DNA from: Parendozoicomonas verongulae
GTDB taxonomy: Bacteria > Pseudomonadota > Gammaproteobacteria > Pseudomonadales > Endozoicomonadaceae
Length of the DNA: 63,413 nucleotides
Assembly (NCBI RefSeq): GCF_009711465.1
Contig: NZ_SMME01000863.1
Location: 1 to 63,413 of the forward strand
Reading direction: 5' to 3'
The notes under the pieces were generated by a model, which saw only the letters and a list, made by a program, of their open reading frames with translations, was not told the DNA's origin and ran no database searches. Below, in pieces: positions 1 to 8,943 of the stretch. Numbering within the stretch: the first letter of the stretch is position 1; every line of letters begins with the position of its first letter. The translations under genes and the position numbers were made by a program.

Positions 1-2695
1 CAGACTCCTCAGCAACTGCTCTCCCCCCCAACCCCAAGACTGTAAGCATATTAATAATAGGATCTCTCGATATAATTTCACCAATACTATCATTAAATTG
101 CACAATTAAATGAGTAAAGTGTCGGAGAAACCCTTGCTTGTCCTCATCTATTGCAACCCTTGAAAAGTATGTTTTTGGTGGGGGAGCCTCAACTTGGGGT
201 TCTACCTGTGCACTCATCTCTGCAGTAGGCATTTTTTCTTTATGTCCTAACCAATGGTCTAAATCTACACCGTATCCTAATGCGAAATTCACCTTCAGGT
301 TATTACGAGCTCCCTCATCCAGGATATCATACATATCGCGAAACACTCGGCGATTATCTGTGCGGACCTGATCATAGATCATTCTCAGGTGCTGATATTG
401 AAGGGGTTGTAGATCATCCCACAGTGTATGACCTTCTATTATTCCTGTCGCATCAGTTAGCAGGATAACTGTTATCAAGTCTGAAGGTTTTGATAAAAGC
501 AGATACTTGGCATACCTTTCAAAAAAATAACTAGCAAGGACTGGTTGTTTGCTTGATGTTTGCCTGGACATTTTGAATACAAGTTTATTACTAACCGCTG
601 TGTCAGAAGATGTTCGAAATTGATTTTCATCGGGTTGATATTGGTAGTGATGTTGCAACATTCTATAGCTGTTGTAATACAAATTATTAAATAAAGAATA
701 ATCTTCTATGACAGTATATTTAGGGGCACCGATAGGATGTGCTTCTCTTATAAAATCCAGAACTCTCTCTCTTGCAGGGAGTGCCGGGTCACTTTGAAAA
801 ATTAATTCTGGACTGGCTACCCAGTGAACCCTCTCGCGGTTTAACATCGAGGGAATGCTGGTCACAGCCTGGCTGGGATCTATAAAGTTAGTGACCAGAA
901 AGGAAGCAGGATCTGCATTAACTCTTGTTACAAGCCCTGAAACCAGAAGGCCGGTGTAGTATAAAACATCCTGACTTTGATTATATCTCCCCAAAGCACT
1001 GGCTAATCTTTCTATCAGCTGGTACGTATTGCCATTAGAAGCTCTATGTGCGTTGAAAAATGTATTGATAATCTCTAACTGATCCTCAGCTTGCAACATA
1101 TGCGGGGGAGATAAAGACAGAAAGTGCAACAATAGCTTATGGGGAGAGTAGCCTCCCAGGCGTCCAAAGGCACTTTGAATGGAAGGCGATCTTTTTATTC
1201 CCTGCCCTATAAAAGTCAGAAGAGCTCGCTGTTGATCCATTTGTACATCAAGGGATGGCATCTTGTGGGTTAACAGAGTCACGTCCACACTATCATCTTC
1301 ATCGTCAGAGACAACTATAACTCGTTGCTGCTGCTGTTGCTGCTGGGCTGGTGTCATGATGCTTGGAGAGGGCACGCTAAGAGAAGGACCGGTATTAACT
1401 CCAGCTTCAATGGCCGTTTTATCATAAGACCATCTTTGTACTCCATCTGTTGAGGAGTAAGCAGTTCTGGTCAGGTGGCTGTCCACATAAGAGGCACCCG
1501 CCATGGAGGAAGGGGGGTCCATAACAGACTGGCGGCCAGCGTTTGGTGAATAATCAGTCGAGGAGTAGTGACTGGATGATACAGAAGGAAAACGGCTTGG
1601 GGCTTCATAAGAATCAAAGAAACCTGAGTAGCCTTCAGATTCTGGGAGTGAAGCCTGCCTGGGGTCATACACTCTCTGAGTGAGAGCCCTCGAGGGCAGC
1701 TGGCTGACTTGCCAGCTGCGCAGTTGAGGCTGACTTTGCGCTGCATATGCTCCTGGTTGTGACATTGCTACAGACGTAATATTGCTCATTTGAGCAGCGG
1801 GAGGCTGTGATATATAGGGAGATAGCCCTTTCTCCGCCACCCTCGCATAACATTGTTTACATAAGGTATAGCGTTTACCACGCTGATCCTTATATTGTTG
1901 CGTGTCCGTATTCATACAGGGTCTCTCCCATGACCCCATGGACAAAAGTTCGCCCGGTAATTGATTATATTCGCAGGATGTAATACTGACGAAGCTCTCA
2001 TCACCATGTTCTCTGCCATGTTGTTGTGCGTGTGTGGGCACAGTGGAAGAATCCATGGGTAAGGGAGGAAGGCTGAGCAGGGATTTCTTTGAGAAAGTAT
2101 TTATATGTCTAGTTAATTTGGCTTTATAGGCCTGAATATCAGTCTGGCAATCGAGACACAACGGATACGTCTTCCCTTCAAAGAGGTAGTTGGTACGCGC
2201 TTCGTTTCCACAGGGGCTGTCTGTTTTCTGCCCGATTTCGTTCCAGAAGCTGGCTGACTGGCATGACTCTACAACCTCATAGGACGGCATAGAACCACTG
2301 TAGCTGCCACCTCTGCCGGGCTCGTCACCTCCTCCTCCAGAACCACGGGAAGCACCGTACCCTCCCTGCCAGCCCAACTGGGATTTCTCGCCATGTCTGT
2401 TGGTTGATGAGCCCTGACTACTTGCACCCTGGGGAGAGTTTCCAGATGACCCTTGAGGGTTTTGAGGGCATGTCCGGACAGGAAGAGACTGCTGGCTAAG
2501 GTTTAATACAGACGATGAATCGCCATTCACACCCTCCTTGTGCTGTATTGTGAATTCCAGAACAGCAGGCTTCAAAAGAGGGGACTCAGAAGAAGGGGAC
2601 TTTGCCTGAAGAGAATATGGAATCCAGAGAAGCACAATAAACAGCAAACTATAAAAATAAATCCTCTGTCGCATGCTTGTGTCGAGCATAAACAT
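1..2695 (-). CDS. Large secreted protein with paired cysteine modules and polyQ tract (3' end outside window)
   Basis: This frame is open for 898 codons from ATG at 2695 to the left edge, so the C-terminus is missing. GGTGGGG lies 5 bases before the ATG. Residues 1-31 form a signal peptide with hydrophobic core [18 protein letters not shown]. Residues about 60-140 are Ser/Gly/Gln-rich. Two similar cysteine modules follow: C145, C162, C180, C183 and C241, C260, C279, C282, each ending LCxxC. A low-complexity Ser/Pro/Tyr/Gln stretch leads to seven glutamines (451-457) and then [10 protein letters not shown] (459-468), which fits the SUMO-interaction pattern of a hydrophobic core followed by acidic residues. 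From about 480 the sequence is ordinary and probably helical. I do not recognise the family. Export is supported by the signal peptide; a role toward a eukaryotic host is inference. ATGs at 2689 and 2674 are alternative starts. Confidence 0.85.
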   Translation of the reverse strand, partial: MFMLDTSMRQRIYFYSLLFIVLLWIPYSLQAKSPSSESPLLKPAVLEFTIQHKEGVNGDSSSVLNLSQQSLPVRTCPQNPQGSSGNSPQGASSQGSSTNRHGEKSQLGWQGGYGASRGSGGGGDEPGRGGSYSGSMPSYEVVESCQSASFWNEIGQKTDSPCGNEARTNYLFEGKTYPLCLDCQTDIQAYKAKLTRHINTFSKKSLLSLPPLPMDSSTVPTHAQQHGREHGDESFVSITSCEYNQLPGELLSMGSWERPCMNTDTQQYKDQRGKRYTLCKQCYARVAEKGLSPYISQPPAAQMSNITSVAMSQPGAYAAQSQPQLRSWQVSQLPSRALTQRVYDPRQASLPESEGYSGFFDSYEAPSRFPSVSSSHYSSTDYSPNAGRQSVMDPPSSMAGASYVDSHLTRTAYSSTDGVQRWSYDKTAIEAGVNTGPSLSVPSPSIMTPAQQQQQQQRVIVVSDDEDDSVDVTLLTHKMPSLDVQMDQQRALLTFIGQGIKRSPSIQSAFGRLGGYSPHKLLLHFLSLSPPHMLQAEDQLEIINTFFNAHRASNGNTYQLIERLASALGRYNQSQDVLYYTGLLVSGLVTRVNADPASFLVTNFIDPSQAVTSIPSMLNRERVHWVASPELIFQSDPALPARERVLDFIREAHPIGAPKYTVIEDYSLFNNLYYNSYRMLQHHYQYQPDENQFRTSSDTAVSNKLVFKMSRQTSSKQPVLASYFFERYAKYLLLSKPSDLITVILLTDATGIIEGHTLWDDLQPLQYQHLRMIYDQVRTDNRRVFRDMYDILDEGARNNLKVNFALGYGVDLDHWLGHKEKMPTAEMSAQVEPQVEAPPPKTYFSRVAIDEDKQGFLRHFTHLIVQFNDSIGEIISRDPIINMLTVLGLGGRAVAEES

Positions 2696-2871
2696 TTTTT
2701 CCCCACCTTTTTATTGACCGCAGGGAGTGTAATCCAATTTTTTTTTTTTGCCGGTTAAAGTCTGAAAAGCACGTGCAGTGCTGCGGGTATCTTACAACTT
2801 CTGCTATGTGTGATCTGCCGCAGTATGGGATAGACTACCGGCGTTTTCTTTCCAATACGACAGGAGCCCCC

Positions 2872-3171
2872 ATGCTATACGCTGTTATGACACAGGACGT
2901 CGATAATTCCCTGCCACTTCGTAAAACCTGCCGTACCCAGCACCTGGCCCGCTTAGAGGAGCTGAAGTCTGAAGGGCGTCTGGTTATGGCCGGGCCTTTT
3001 CCGGCGATCGACAGCAACAACCCCGGCGAAGCAGGCTTCACCGGCAGTTTGATTGTGGCGGAGTTTGATAGCCTTGAAGCGGCGCAGACCTGGGCTGATG
3101 CTGACCCTTACGTGGAAGCGGGCGTGACCGATAGCGCAGTTGTTAAACCATTTCGGAAGGTTCTGCCCTGA
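2872..3171 (+). CDS. YciI family protein
   Basis: A 99-residue cytoplasmic protein with the YciI fold (dimeric alpha+beta barrel). It starts MLYAVMTQD, has the family's conserved His in the QHLARLEEL helix, then [10 protein letters not shown] and a C-terminal [23 protein letters not shown] block. ATG at 2872 is chosen over an in-frame ATG at 2773 because AGGAG lies just upstream and the family starts here. The reaction of most members is unknown; some are lyase- or isomerase-like. It is separated by about 110 bases from the dipeptidase gene and is probably transcribed alone. Confidence 0.88.
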   Translation: MLYAVMTQDVDNSLPLRKTCRTQHLARLEELKSEGRLVMAGPFPAIDSNNPGEAGFTGSLIVAEFDSLEAAQTWADADPYVEAGVTDSAVVKPFRKVLP

Positions 3172-3183
3172 CGGAGTGCTGCT

Positions 3184-3207
3184 CAGGCTGGCAATGTTGT
3201 CAGCCTG
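3184..3207 (+). terminator. Hairpin after the YciI gene
   Basis: CAGGCTG (3184-3190) and CAGCCTG (3201-3207) form a 7-bp stem with a 10-base loop, 13 bases past the YciI stop. There is no run of T, so termination is uncertain. Confidence 0.35.
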
Positions 3208-3279
3208 CTTGATAAAGACAACACTGACCAAACCTGTTTAAATCATTCTGACAATAACACCAATAAAAAACGCAACAAA

Positions 3280-4467
3280 ATGATGAAAAGGCTTTTCAGT
3301 ACAGGTTCGTTTCTACTTTTAAGCATTGTTGTACTGCTGATCCTCTGGCTGGTACCTCCTGCCGTTGAGCGCAGCATGAATAAAGTAAAGCCCCATGATC
3401 CTTACGAAGTGTCTGAAGAGGCTCAGGCATTGCACGACAGCCTTCTTATAGCTGACCTCCATGCCGACAGCCTGCTGTGGAGCCGCGACCTGAAAGTGCA
3501 CTCGAACTACGGCCATGCCGACTTGCCAAGAATGAGGCGGGGTAATGTGGCGATTCAGGTATTTCCAGCGGTGACCAAATCCCCCAGCGGTTTGAACTAC
3601 GAAAGCAATGTGGCGGAATCCAGAGATAACATTACCCTTCTGGCTATTGCGCAAACCTGGCCTCCCAGAACCTGGCGCAGCCTCACGGAGCGTGCGCTTT
3701 ATCAGGCTGAACGATTGGCTCGATTGGAAAAACAGATACCGGAGCAGGTTCGGATTATTCGATCTGCCAAAGACCTCAAGGTTGCACTGGCCACACGCAA
3801 TAATGAAAACCGCATGGTTGCAGCGCTGCTGGCTACAGAAGGCTCCCATGCTCTGGAAGGGAAGCTGGCCAATATTCAAACCCTTTATGATGCCGGCTAC
3901 CGGATGATGGGGTTGCATCACTTCTTCGATAACCGCCTGGGCGGTTCCCTTCACGGTGTTACCCGGGAGGGAATGACAGACTTTGGCCGTGCTGCAGTGA
4001 ATATTATGGAGGAGATGGGCATTATCGTTGATCTTTCTCACTCCTCTGCGGCGGTTGTGAATGATGTTTTGAATACTGCCAGTCGCCCGGTGGTAATATC
4101 TCATACCGGCCTGCAGGGGATGTGCGATTCCCCACGAAATATTTCTGACCGGCTGATAGAGCGTATTGCAGAGAAAGGTGGTTTGATTGGTATCGGCTTC
4201 TGGGAAGATGCGGTGTGCGATGATTCCCCTGCCGGTATTGCCCGCATGATAATGTATGCCATTGATATTGCAGGCGTGGATCATGTGGCGCTGGGGTCTG
4301 GTTTTGACGGGGCCGTGAAAACCTCTATGGATGTTTCAGAAATTGCCGCACTGACACAGGCCCTGTTAGACGAAGGGCTTTCTGAAGACGATATCCGCAA
4401 GGTTATGGGAGAAAATACACGGGACTTTCTGCTTAAGTGGCTTCCACAGAATGCTGTGAGACTTTAA
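3280..4467 (+). CDS. Membrane dipeptidase, peptidase family M19
   Basis: A 395-residue zinc dipeptidase of the renal dipeptidase family, which hydrolyses dipeptides, often with D-residues. One N-terminal membrane segment (about 10-28) anchors it with the catalytic domain in the periplasm. Metal-binding motifs are visible in order: H61-x-D63 in ADLHADSLLW, ATEGSHAL (about 185), HHFFDN, VDLSHSS, VISHTG and the closing GSGFDG. The C-terminal EDIRKVMGENTRDFL is also typical. Two adjacent ATGs occur at 3280 and 3283; no strong ribosome site is seen. The YdcF-like gene follows after 12 bases, so the two are probably co-transcribed. Confidence 0.93.
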   Translation: MMKRLFSTGSFLLLSIVVLLILWLVPPAVERSMNKVKPHDPYEVSEEAQALHDSLLIADLHADSLLWSRDLKVHSNYGHADLPRMRRGNVAIQVFPAVTKSPSGLNYESNVAESRDNITLLAIAQTWPPRTWRSLTERALYQAERLARLEKQIPEQVRIIRSAKDLKVALATRNNENRMVAALLATEGSHALEGKLANIQTLYDAGYRMMGLHHFFDNRLGGSLHGVTREGMTDFGRAAVNIMEEMGIIVDLSHSSAAVVNDVLNTASRPVVISHTGLQGMCDSPRNISDRLIERIAEKGGLIGIGFWEDAVCDDSPAGIARMIMYAIDIAGVDHVALGSGFDGAVKTSMDVSEIAALTQALLDEGLSEDDIRKVMGENTRDFLLKWLPQNAVRL

Positions 4468-4479
4468 AGGGCGTACCTC

Positions 4480-5205
4480 ATGCTGAAAAGTTTATTCCAA
4501 CCACCGGGCATACAGCTGGTTATGCTGGTAGTTGCCTTACTCTGCTGGTTTCGTTTTCGACATTTTTCCTTTGTGCTCGTATGCTTTGCTTTTGTTTCCT
4601 TGTACTTGCTCTCGACTGCCGCAGTTTCAAACGCTTTGCTGAAAGGCTTAGAGACTGGTGCCGTATTTCACGCATCCAAAGATGGCAGCCAGACTGCTGA
4701 TGCCATTGTTATCCTCGGAACCGGCGTGCTGGGTAATACACCTGAATACGATATGAAACCTCAACCGGGAGCACTGTTAATACAGCGACTCCGCTACGGG
4801 TTAAAGCTTCATAAGGAAACCGGCCTGCCCATTCTTGTATCAGGGGGAAGCCGTTACAACATCAATGAAGCTCAGGTTATGAAAGCCTTTCTTGAAGAGC
4901 ATGGCGCTACGGTTCGGTGGACAGAAGCGGATAGTCGCAGCACTCGAGATAATGCCCGAAACAGCGCAGCACTACTCGGGCAAAGTCGTGTACTGCTTGT
5001 CACTCACGCATGGCATATGCGTCGGGCAGCTGGTGAATTTGAACGTGCAGGCTTCGAGGTTACCCGTGCCCCTACTGCAAGGTTTGGAACACGCTTATCA
5101 CCCTCCCGGTTTGATGCCTGGTTGCCCGATGTGCGTTATCTACGCAAAAGCCAGCTGGCACTCCATGAATATACAGGTATGGCCTGGTACTGGTTTTCAA
5201 AGTGA
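4480..5205 (+). CDS. YdcF/ElyC family (DUF218) membrane protein
   Basis: A 241-residue protein with two N-terminal membrane segments (about 10-27 and 29-47) and a C-terminal DUF218 domain. Family motifs are DAIVILGTGV (about 72), PILVSGGS, a Glu-rich segment NEAQVMKAFLEEHGA, the STRDNARNSA motif and LLVTHAWHMRRA. ElyC of E. coli acts in envelope and peptidoglycan lipid-carrier metabolism, but the reaction of this protein cannot be read from sequence. It lies 12 bases after the dipeptidase gene, which suggests a shared envelope-related transcript. Confidence 0.88.
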   Translation: MLKSLFQPPGIQLVMLVVALLCWFRFRHFSFVLVCFAFVSLYLLSTAAVSNALLKGLETGAVFHASKDGSQTADAIVILGTGVLGNTPEYDMKPQPGALLIQRLRYGLKLHKETGLPILVSGGSRYNINEAQVMKAFLEEHGATVRWTEADSRSTRDNARNSAALLGQSRVLLVTHAWHMRRAAGEFERAGFEVTRAPTARFGTRLSPSRFDAWLPDVRYLRKSQLALHEYTGMAWYWFSK

Positions 5206-5301
5206 GTCTTGCCAACCCATAGATTCGGCTTTTACACTGGGAAAACCAAGGTGTAATCGCCGTTAAATATAACAACAAAAAATCCAAGGGATAGGATAGC
5301 C

Positions 5302-6081
5302 ATGGCTGACCTGAGACGTGCTTTTTCGTTCACGCTGTTAAGCGCTTTACTCTCACTTTCCAGTTCTCTCTTTGCTGATAATCAGCAACTACTGCAAAAA
5401 GTCTACGATCTTTCTGGCCTTGAGAAACAGTTTGTTTATATGGGACATACCTTCACAGAAGAAGGCTTGCGCATGGGACGAACGGAGCTACCGGACAATG
5501 AAATGAGCAACCAGTTATTGTCCCGCTTAGAGGAGGGGCTCTCTGCTAAATATGCCCCGGAACGTCTCAAAAATACTGTACAGCATGTGCTGGCCAGGGA
5601 GCTTGATCAGGCGAATATTGAGGAAATTATTCAAATCATGGAGGGGCGCATCTGGCAAAAAGCTGTTCGGCTGGAAAACAGGGCCAATAATCCGGACAAC
5701 CTGAGCGAGCTGGAACAGTATGTTTCTGTACAGTTGCAGGAGAAACTTCCCAGACAGATTCGTCTCGATTTAATAAGAGATCTGGTTCAAAAAACCAACG
5801 CTGTTGATACCACTATGAATATGATGGTGAGCGGAGCGCTGTCTGCAGCTGAAATCATGATGGGCAGTGAAAAGATTCCCGCACAATTTGAACAAAGCAT
5901 GCGCACCCAGATGACGTCAATGAAAGCCGAGTATGAAGAGATGGTGACAAGGCAATTTTTATTTACTTACCGTTTTATGTCTGATGAACAGCTGAAAACC
6001 TATGTGAGTTATTACAATACCCCTGCCATACAGTCACTCAATAAAGCTGTTACTACTTCACTGGTAGAAGCCTTTCAGTAA
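5302..6081 (+). CDS. Secreted helical protein, DUF2059-like
   Basis: A 259-residue predicted periplasmic protein. The signal peptide is RRAFSFTLLSALLSLSSSLFA with cleavage near residue 25. The mature part is charged and helical. Its end, FTYRFMSDEQLKTYVSYYNTPAIQSLNKAV, resembles the DUF2059 pattern of a helix ending in a tyrosine and a small-residue turn. AGGATAG precedes the ATG. The function is unknown. It lies 96 bases after the YdcF-like gene and ends at a strong bidirectional terminator shared with the porin gene. Confidence 0.8.
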   Translation: MADLRRAFSFTLLSALLSLSSSLFADNQQLLQKVYDLSGLEKQFVYMGHTFTEEGLRMGRTELPDNEMSNQLLSRLEEGLSAKYAPERLKNTVQHVLARELDQANIEEIIQIMEGRIWQKAVRLENRANNPDNLSELEQYVSVQLQEKLPRQIRLDLIRDLVQKTNAVDTTMNMMVSGALSAAEIMMGSEKIPAQFEQSMRTQMTSMKAEYEEMVTRQFLFTYRFMSDEQLKTYVSYYNTPAIQSLNKAVTTSLVEAFQ

Positions 6082-6095
6082 GCAACTCACTAAAA

Positions 6096-6120
6096 AGACT
6101 CACCCAATAACGGTGAGTCT
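6096..6120. terminator. Bidirectional rho-independent terminator
   Basis: AGACTCACC (6096-6104) pairs perfectly with GGTGAGTCT (6112-6120) around a 7-base loop. TTCTT follows on the plus strand and TTTTAG on the minus strand. It lies between the convergent DUF2059-like and oprD-like genes and can serve both. Confidence 0.85.
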
Positions 6121-6145
6121 TTCTTAAAAGACAAATGAGCAGACT

Positions 6146-7639
6146 TTAGAAAACCATGGATTTGTATTCAAGATAAACCCGTTTTGCGTTTCTGTCGCCG
6201 GCAAGCTCTGAGCCATCCAGTCTCTTACCACTGGGTCGATACATACCATAACGAATCCGGAAAGAGAGGCCCTCAAGGGCTGCACCCTGAAATGCATATT
6301 TGATATCAATATCGGTTTCTTTCTCTTTCAGGCTCTTGCCACCATCCTTAAAGCCGTCACCACTGGTATAGGAAGCTTCTGCAGAAAGTCCGGGGACAAA
6401 CTCATCAAACTTGTAAGATGCACTTATAACCCAAGCTTTCTCATTATCGAAGAAGAAATCACCAACCAAGGGTGCGGTCGGCAGCATGAAACCACCATAG
6501 GTATTTATGCCAAAGTCATAGTAATAACGGCCTAGCTGTTTTTTGCCATCTTTATCTTTGTATACAGCTTTCGTTTTGGAGAAACCCAGAAGCAGACTTA
6601 AATCACCGATATTGGTTGTAAAGTTAATATGCTTGATGTCGGCATCTTTATTAAAGGATGTATCGCCAAATGTATAGCCAGTCCAGAGCTTACCGTCCTC
6701 TTTGGCTTTGTAATACATCAGGTTCACGCCAATGGCCAAGTCGTCGGAGATATTAAAGGTATAACCGGCATTCAGGTTGTAAGAGTAGAGAAAGTCTTTA
6801 GCGTGGGCATCTTTGTAGCTGAGGGACAGCCCCATCAGGTCATAACCAAGCTCTGCTCCCCAGATAGAATCAATTTTTTCTGCTAGTGCGAGAACTTTGG
6901 TTGAGTTACCATCTTTGCTACCATCTTTATTATCCTCATCATACTTTCCCAACGTCGTGCTATTTGGTGTTCCTTTCTTCTTGAACGACTTCAGCTCATC
7001 AAAGTTTGAAGAGTTACGCGTCGAGATCCTGTTGACCCATGCAAGGCCATAGTGTAGCCCGGCAATACCGCCACCAATATCAACCCCCTGCCACGAAGAA
7101 GGGATAGCGCGGGAGCTTGATCCGGCAATCAATCCGGTATAAATCCTTTCTCGGCCCCCTTTGAAAGTCAGAAGGGGTTCTTCATCGTCCTCCAACTGAA
7201 CCTTTGCTTTAACGTAGGATTGGCCCAACTTACTGAAGCCGGTATGCGTCCCGTCATCTTTTGTAACGAAAAGCTGTCGGTCTTTATCGTAGGGAGAACT
7301 CATATTACCGACAGTGTAGAGCGAGGCATCAAAACCAATAAAGTCAGCTACCAAACCCGATTTGAAGTTAAGCTGGACGCCTAATGCATCACCACCTTCT
7401 CTCACTTTGCTGGTTTTTTTCAGGTCACTTCCATCTTTCGTCATATAAGGTTTAGTTTTACGATGAAACTCCACCAGCCGAATACGGGCTTCCAGACTGT
7501 TGAAGTCCATAAAGCTCGTCATCTCATCTTCAAAATAACTACCACTGGGGCGGTTCTCTCCAGTAGCAAGGGAGTCAGCAGCAAAAACAGGCATGGCGAT
7601 GGTTGCCAGGCCGGGTACAAGAATTGAACGCAGGTTCAT
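6146..7639 (-). CDS. OprD family outer membrane porin
   Basis: A 497-residue outer membrane beta-barrel. The signal peptide MNLRSILVPGLATIAMPVFA is followed by alternating amphipathic strands and an early conserved DFNSLEARIRLVEFHRKTKPY region typical of OprD/OpdK porins (first barrel strand). The protein ends in EYKSMVF, with the terminal Phe that the BAM machinery recognises. OprD porins take up basic amino acids, peptides or carboxylates; the substrate here is not evident. Residues about 225-250 form a Lys/Asp/Gly-rich loop, probably extracellular. It is encoded in the same direction as the asparaginase, 171 bases downstream, with a terminator between. Confidence 0.9.
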   Translation of the reverse strand: MNLRSILVPGLATIAMPVFAADSLATGENRPSGSYFEDEMTSFMDFNSLEARIRLVEFHRKTKPYMTKDGSDLKKTSKVREGGDALGVQLNFKSGLVADFIGFDASLYTVGNMSSPYDKDRQLFVTKDDGTHTGFSKLGQSYVKAKVQLEDDEEPLLTFKGGRERIYTGLIAGSSSRAIPSSWQGVDIGGGIAGLHYGLAWVNRISTRNSSNFDELKSFKKKGTPNSTTLGKYDEDNKDGSKDGNSTKVLALAEKIDSIWGAELGYDLMGLSLSYKDAHAKDFLYSYNLNAGYTFNISDDLAIGVNLMYYKAKEDGKLWTGYTFGDTSFNKDADIKHINFTTNIGDLSLLLGFSKTKAVYKDKDGKKQLGRYYYDFGINTYGGFMLPTAPLVGDFFFDNEKAWVISASYKFDEFVPGLSAEASYTSGDGFKDGGKSLKEKETDIDIKYAFQGAALEGLSFRIRYGMYRPSGKRLDGSELAGDRNAKRVYLEYKSMVF

Positions 7640-7761
7640 AAACCAAGACCTATAGGCTCAGAATGAATACCCGGTACAAGATAGATGCTGTTTTGAGGTT
7701 TTGCGCAATGACAGTGAGGGGGATTTCTTGTTTTTTTCCGGGAAGAATCCGGAGAAAAGTC

Positions 7762-7790
7762 AGCGCTCCGGTTACCAATACCGGAGCGCT
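7762..7790 (-). terminator. Terminator after the asparaginase gene
   Basis: AGCGCTCCGG (7762-7771) and CCGGAGCGCT (7781-7790) form a perfect 10-bp stem with a 9-base loop. On the minus strand it is followed by GACTTTTC. It lies 20 bases past the asparaginase stop. Confidence 0.7.
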
Positions 7791-7810
7791 CCTATAAACG
7801 TCAGTCAACG

Positions 7811-8809
7811 TTAGTAGGTTTTGAAGAACTCGCGGATGCGGTCACGATCCTGAGTTACAGTCAGTGCCAGCTGCAACAGGATGCGAGCCTTTTGTGGATT
7901 CAGCAGCCCGGCTGCAATAAAGCCGTACCGTGCATCGTCCACTTCACCGGCTTCGGTCACGGCACCGCTCAGAGCACGGGACGCGCGAATCACTGTTATG
8001 CCGCTCCTGGCTGCTTTCGCCAGAGCATCGCCTACAGTCTGATTGAAGTTACCATTACCAAACCCAGCGTGGATGATGCCATCATAGCCGTTAGCAGCAA
8101 AGGCCTCGACTGCAATCGCACTGTCACCACCAGCGTGGGCATAAACAATGCCCACCTTTGGCAGCTCTTTCACATTGTCCACATTAAATTCAGAATCTGT
8201 AGTATGAATACGCTGAGGCTTACGCTGGAACTCTACATTCTGAGCATGTACGTGGCCAAGAGGGCCAAAGTTTGGAGCCTGAAACGTGTGAATAGCTGTC
8301 GTGCAGGACTTGGTTACATCACGGGCGCCAAACACTGTATCGTTAGTTACAACCATCACACCGCGGCCGCAAGAGTCTGGGCAAACAGCGGTCGCCACAG
8401 CTTCAAACAGATTCATAGGGCCATCGGCACTGTGAGCATTCGCAGGGCGCATGGCACCAGTTACCACAACGGGTTTGCTGGAGCGAATGGTAAGATTCAG
8501 GAAGTATGCAGTTTCTTCCATGGTGTCTGTACCATGGGTAATCACCAGACCATCAACATCGTCACGAGCCAACAGCTCGTTGCAGCGCCTGGCCATCGGC
8601 AGCCAGTTGCTCTCATCCATATCCTGAGAGCCGATGCTGGCAATCTCTTCACCAGACACTTCAGCCAGATTACGAATCTCAGGAATTACGGAAAGAAGAT
8701 CTTCAACACCAATCTGGCCAGAGGTATAAGCACCGCCAGTTTCAGCGGCAGCTGCACCGGCAATAGTGCCACCAGTTGCGAGAATAACAATGTGTGGTTT
8801 TCTGGACAT
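7811..8809 (-). CDS. L-asparaginase / glutaminase-asparaginase
   Basis: A 332-residue amidohydrolase that converts asparagine (and perhaps glutamine) to aspartate and ammonia. Both catalytic threonine motifs are present: ILATGGTIAG near residue 10 and GLVITHGTDTMEETAYFL near residue 90, with VVTGAMRP after them. The end TVTQDRDRIREFF matches type II and Pseudomonas 7A-like enzymes. Unlike most type II enzymes there is no signal peptide: the protein starts MSRKPHIVILATGG, so it is probably cytoplasmic. AGGGA precedes the ATG. The neighbouring OprD-like porin hints at amino-acid uptake. Confidence 0.93.
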   Translation of the reverse strand: MSRKPHIVILATGGTIAGAAAAETGGAYTSGQIGVEDLLSVIPEIRNLAEVSGEEIASIGSQDMDESNWLPMARRCNELLARDDVDGLVITHGTDTMEETAYFLNLTIRSSKPVVVTGAMRPANAHSADGPMNLFEAVATAVCPDSCGRGVMVVTNDTVFGARDVTKSCTTAIHTFQAPNFGPLGHVHAQNVEFQRKPQRIHTTDSEFNVDNVKELPKVGIVYAHAGGDSAIAVEAFAANGYDGIIHAGFGNGNFNQTVGDALAKAARSGITVIRASRALSGAVTEAGEVDDARYGFIAAGLLNPQKARILLQLALTVTQDRDRIREFFKTY

Positions 8810-8943
8810 GAGCAGTCCCTGCAGAAGAACAGATAGACAAAGGATAGTGGGAAATCAGCACAGGCTGACCCCGGATCATGGGATGCGGCACAGACTAATA
8901 GTAGAACTGTGCCGAAACAAGACGACTTTACAAACTTTAATAT

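Noticed and set aside
1471-1853. Two minus-strand frames of 62 and 91 residues inside the left-edge gene
   Set aside because: They are out of frame with the 898-codon open frame, which has a signal peptide, ribosome site and repeated cysteine modules.
2738-2751. A long T-run upstream of the YciI gene as a terminator
   Set aside because: No stem lies before it on the plus strand, and on the minus strand it is upstream of the secreted-protein gene.
3319-4284. A 321-residue minus-strand frame opposite the M19 dipeptidase
   Set aside because: The plus strand encodes a clear dipeptidase with all metal motifs; the opposite frame has no family features and is a shadow.
7892-8836. A 314-residue plus-strand frame opposite the asparaginase
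   Set aside because: The sequence is Cys/His/Ser-rich without motifs and mirrors a clear asparaginase gene.
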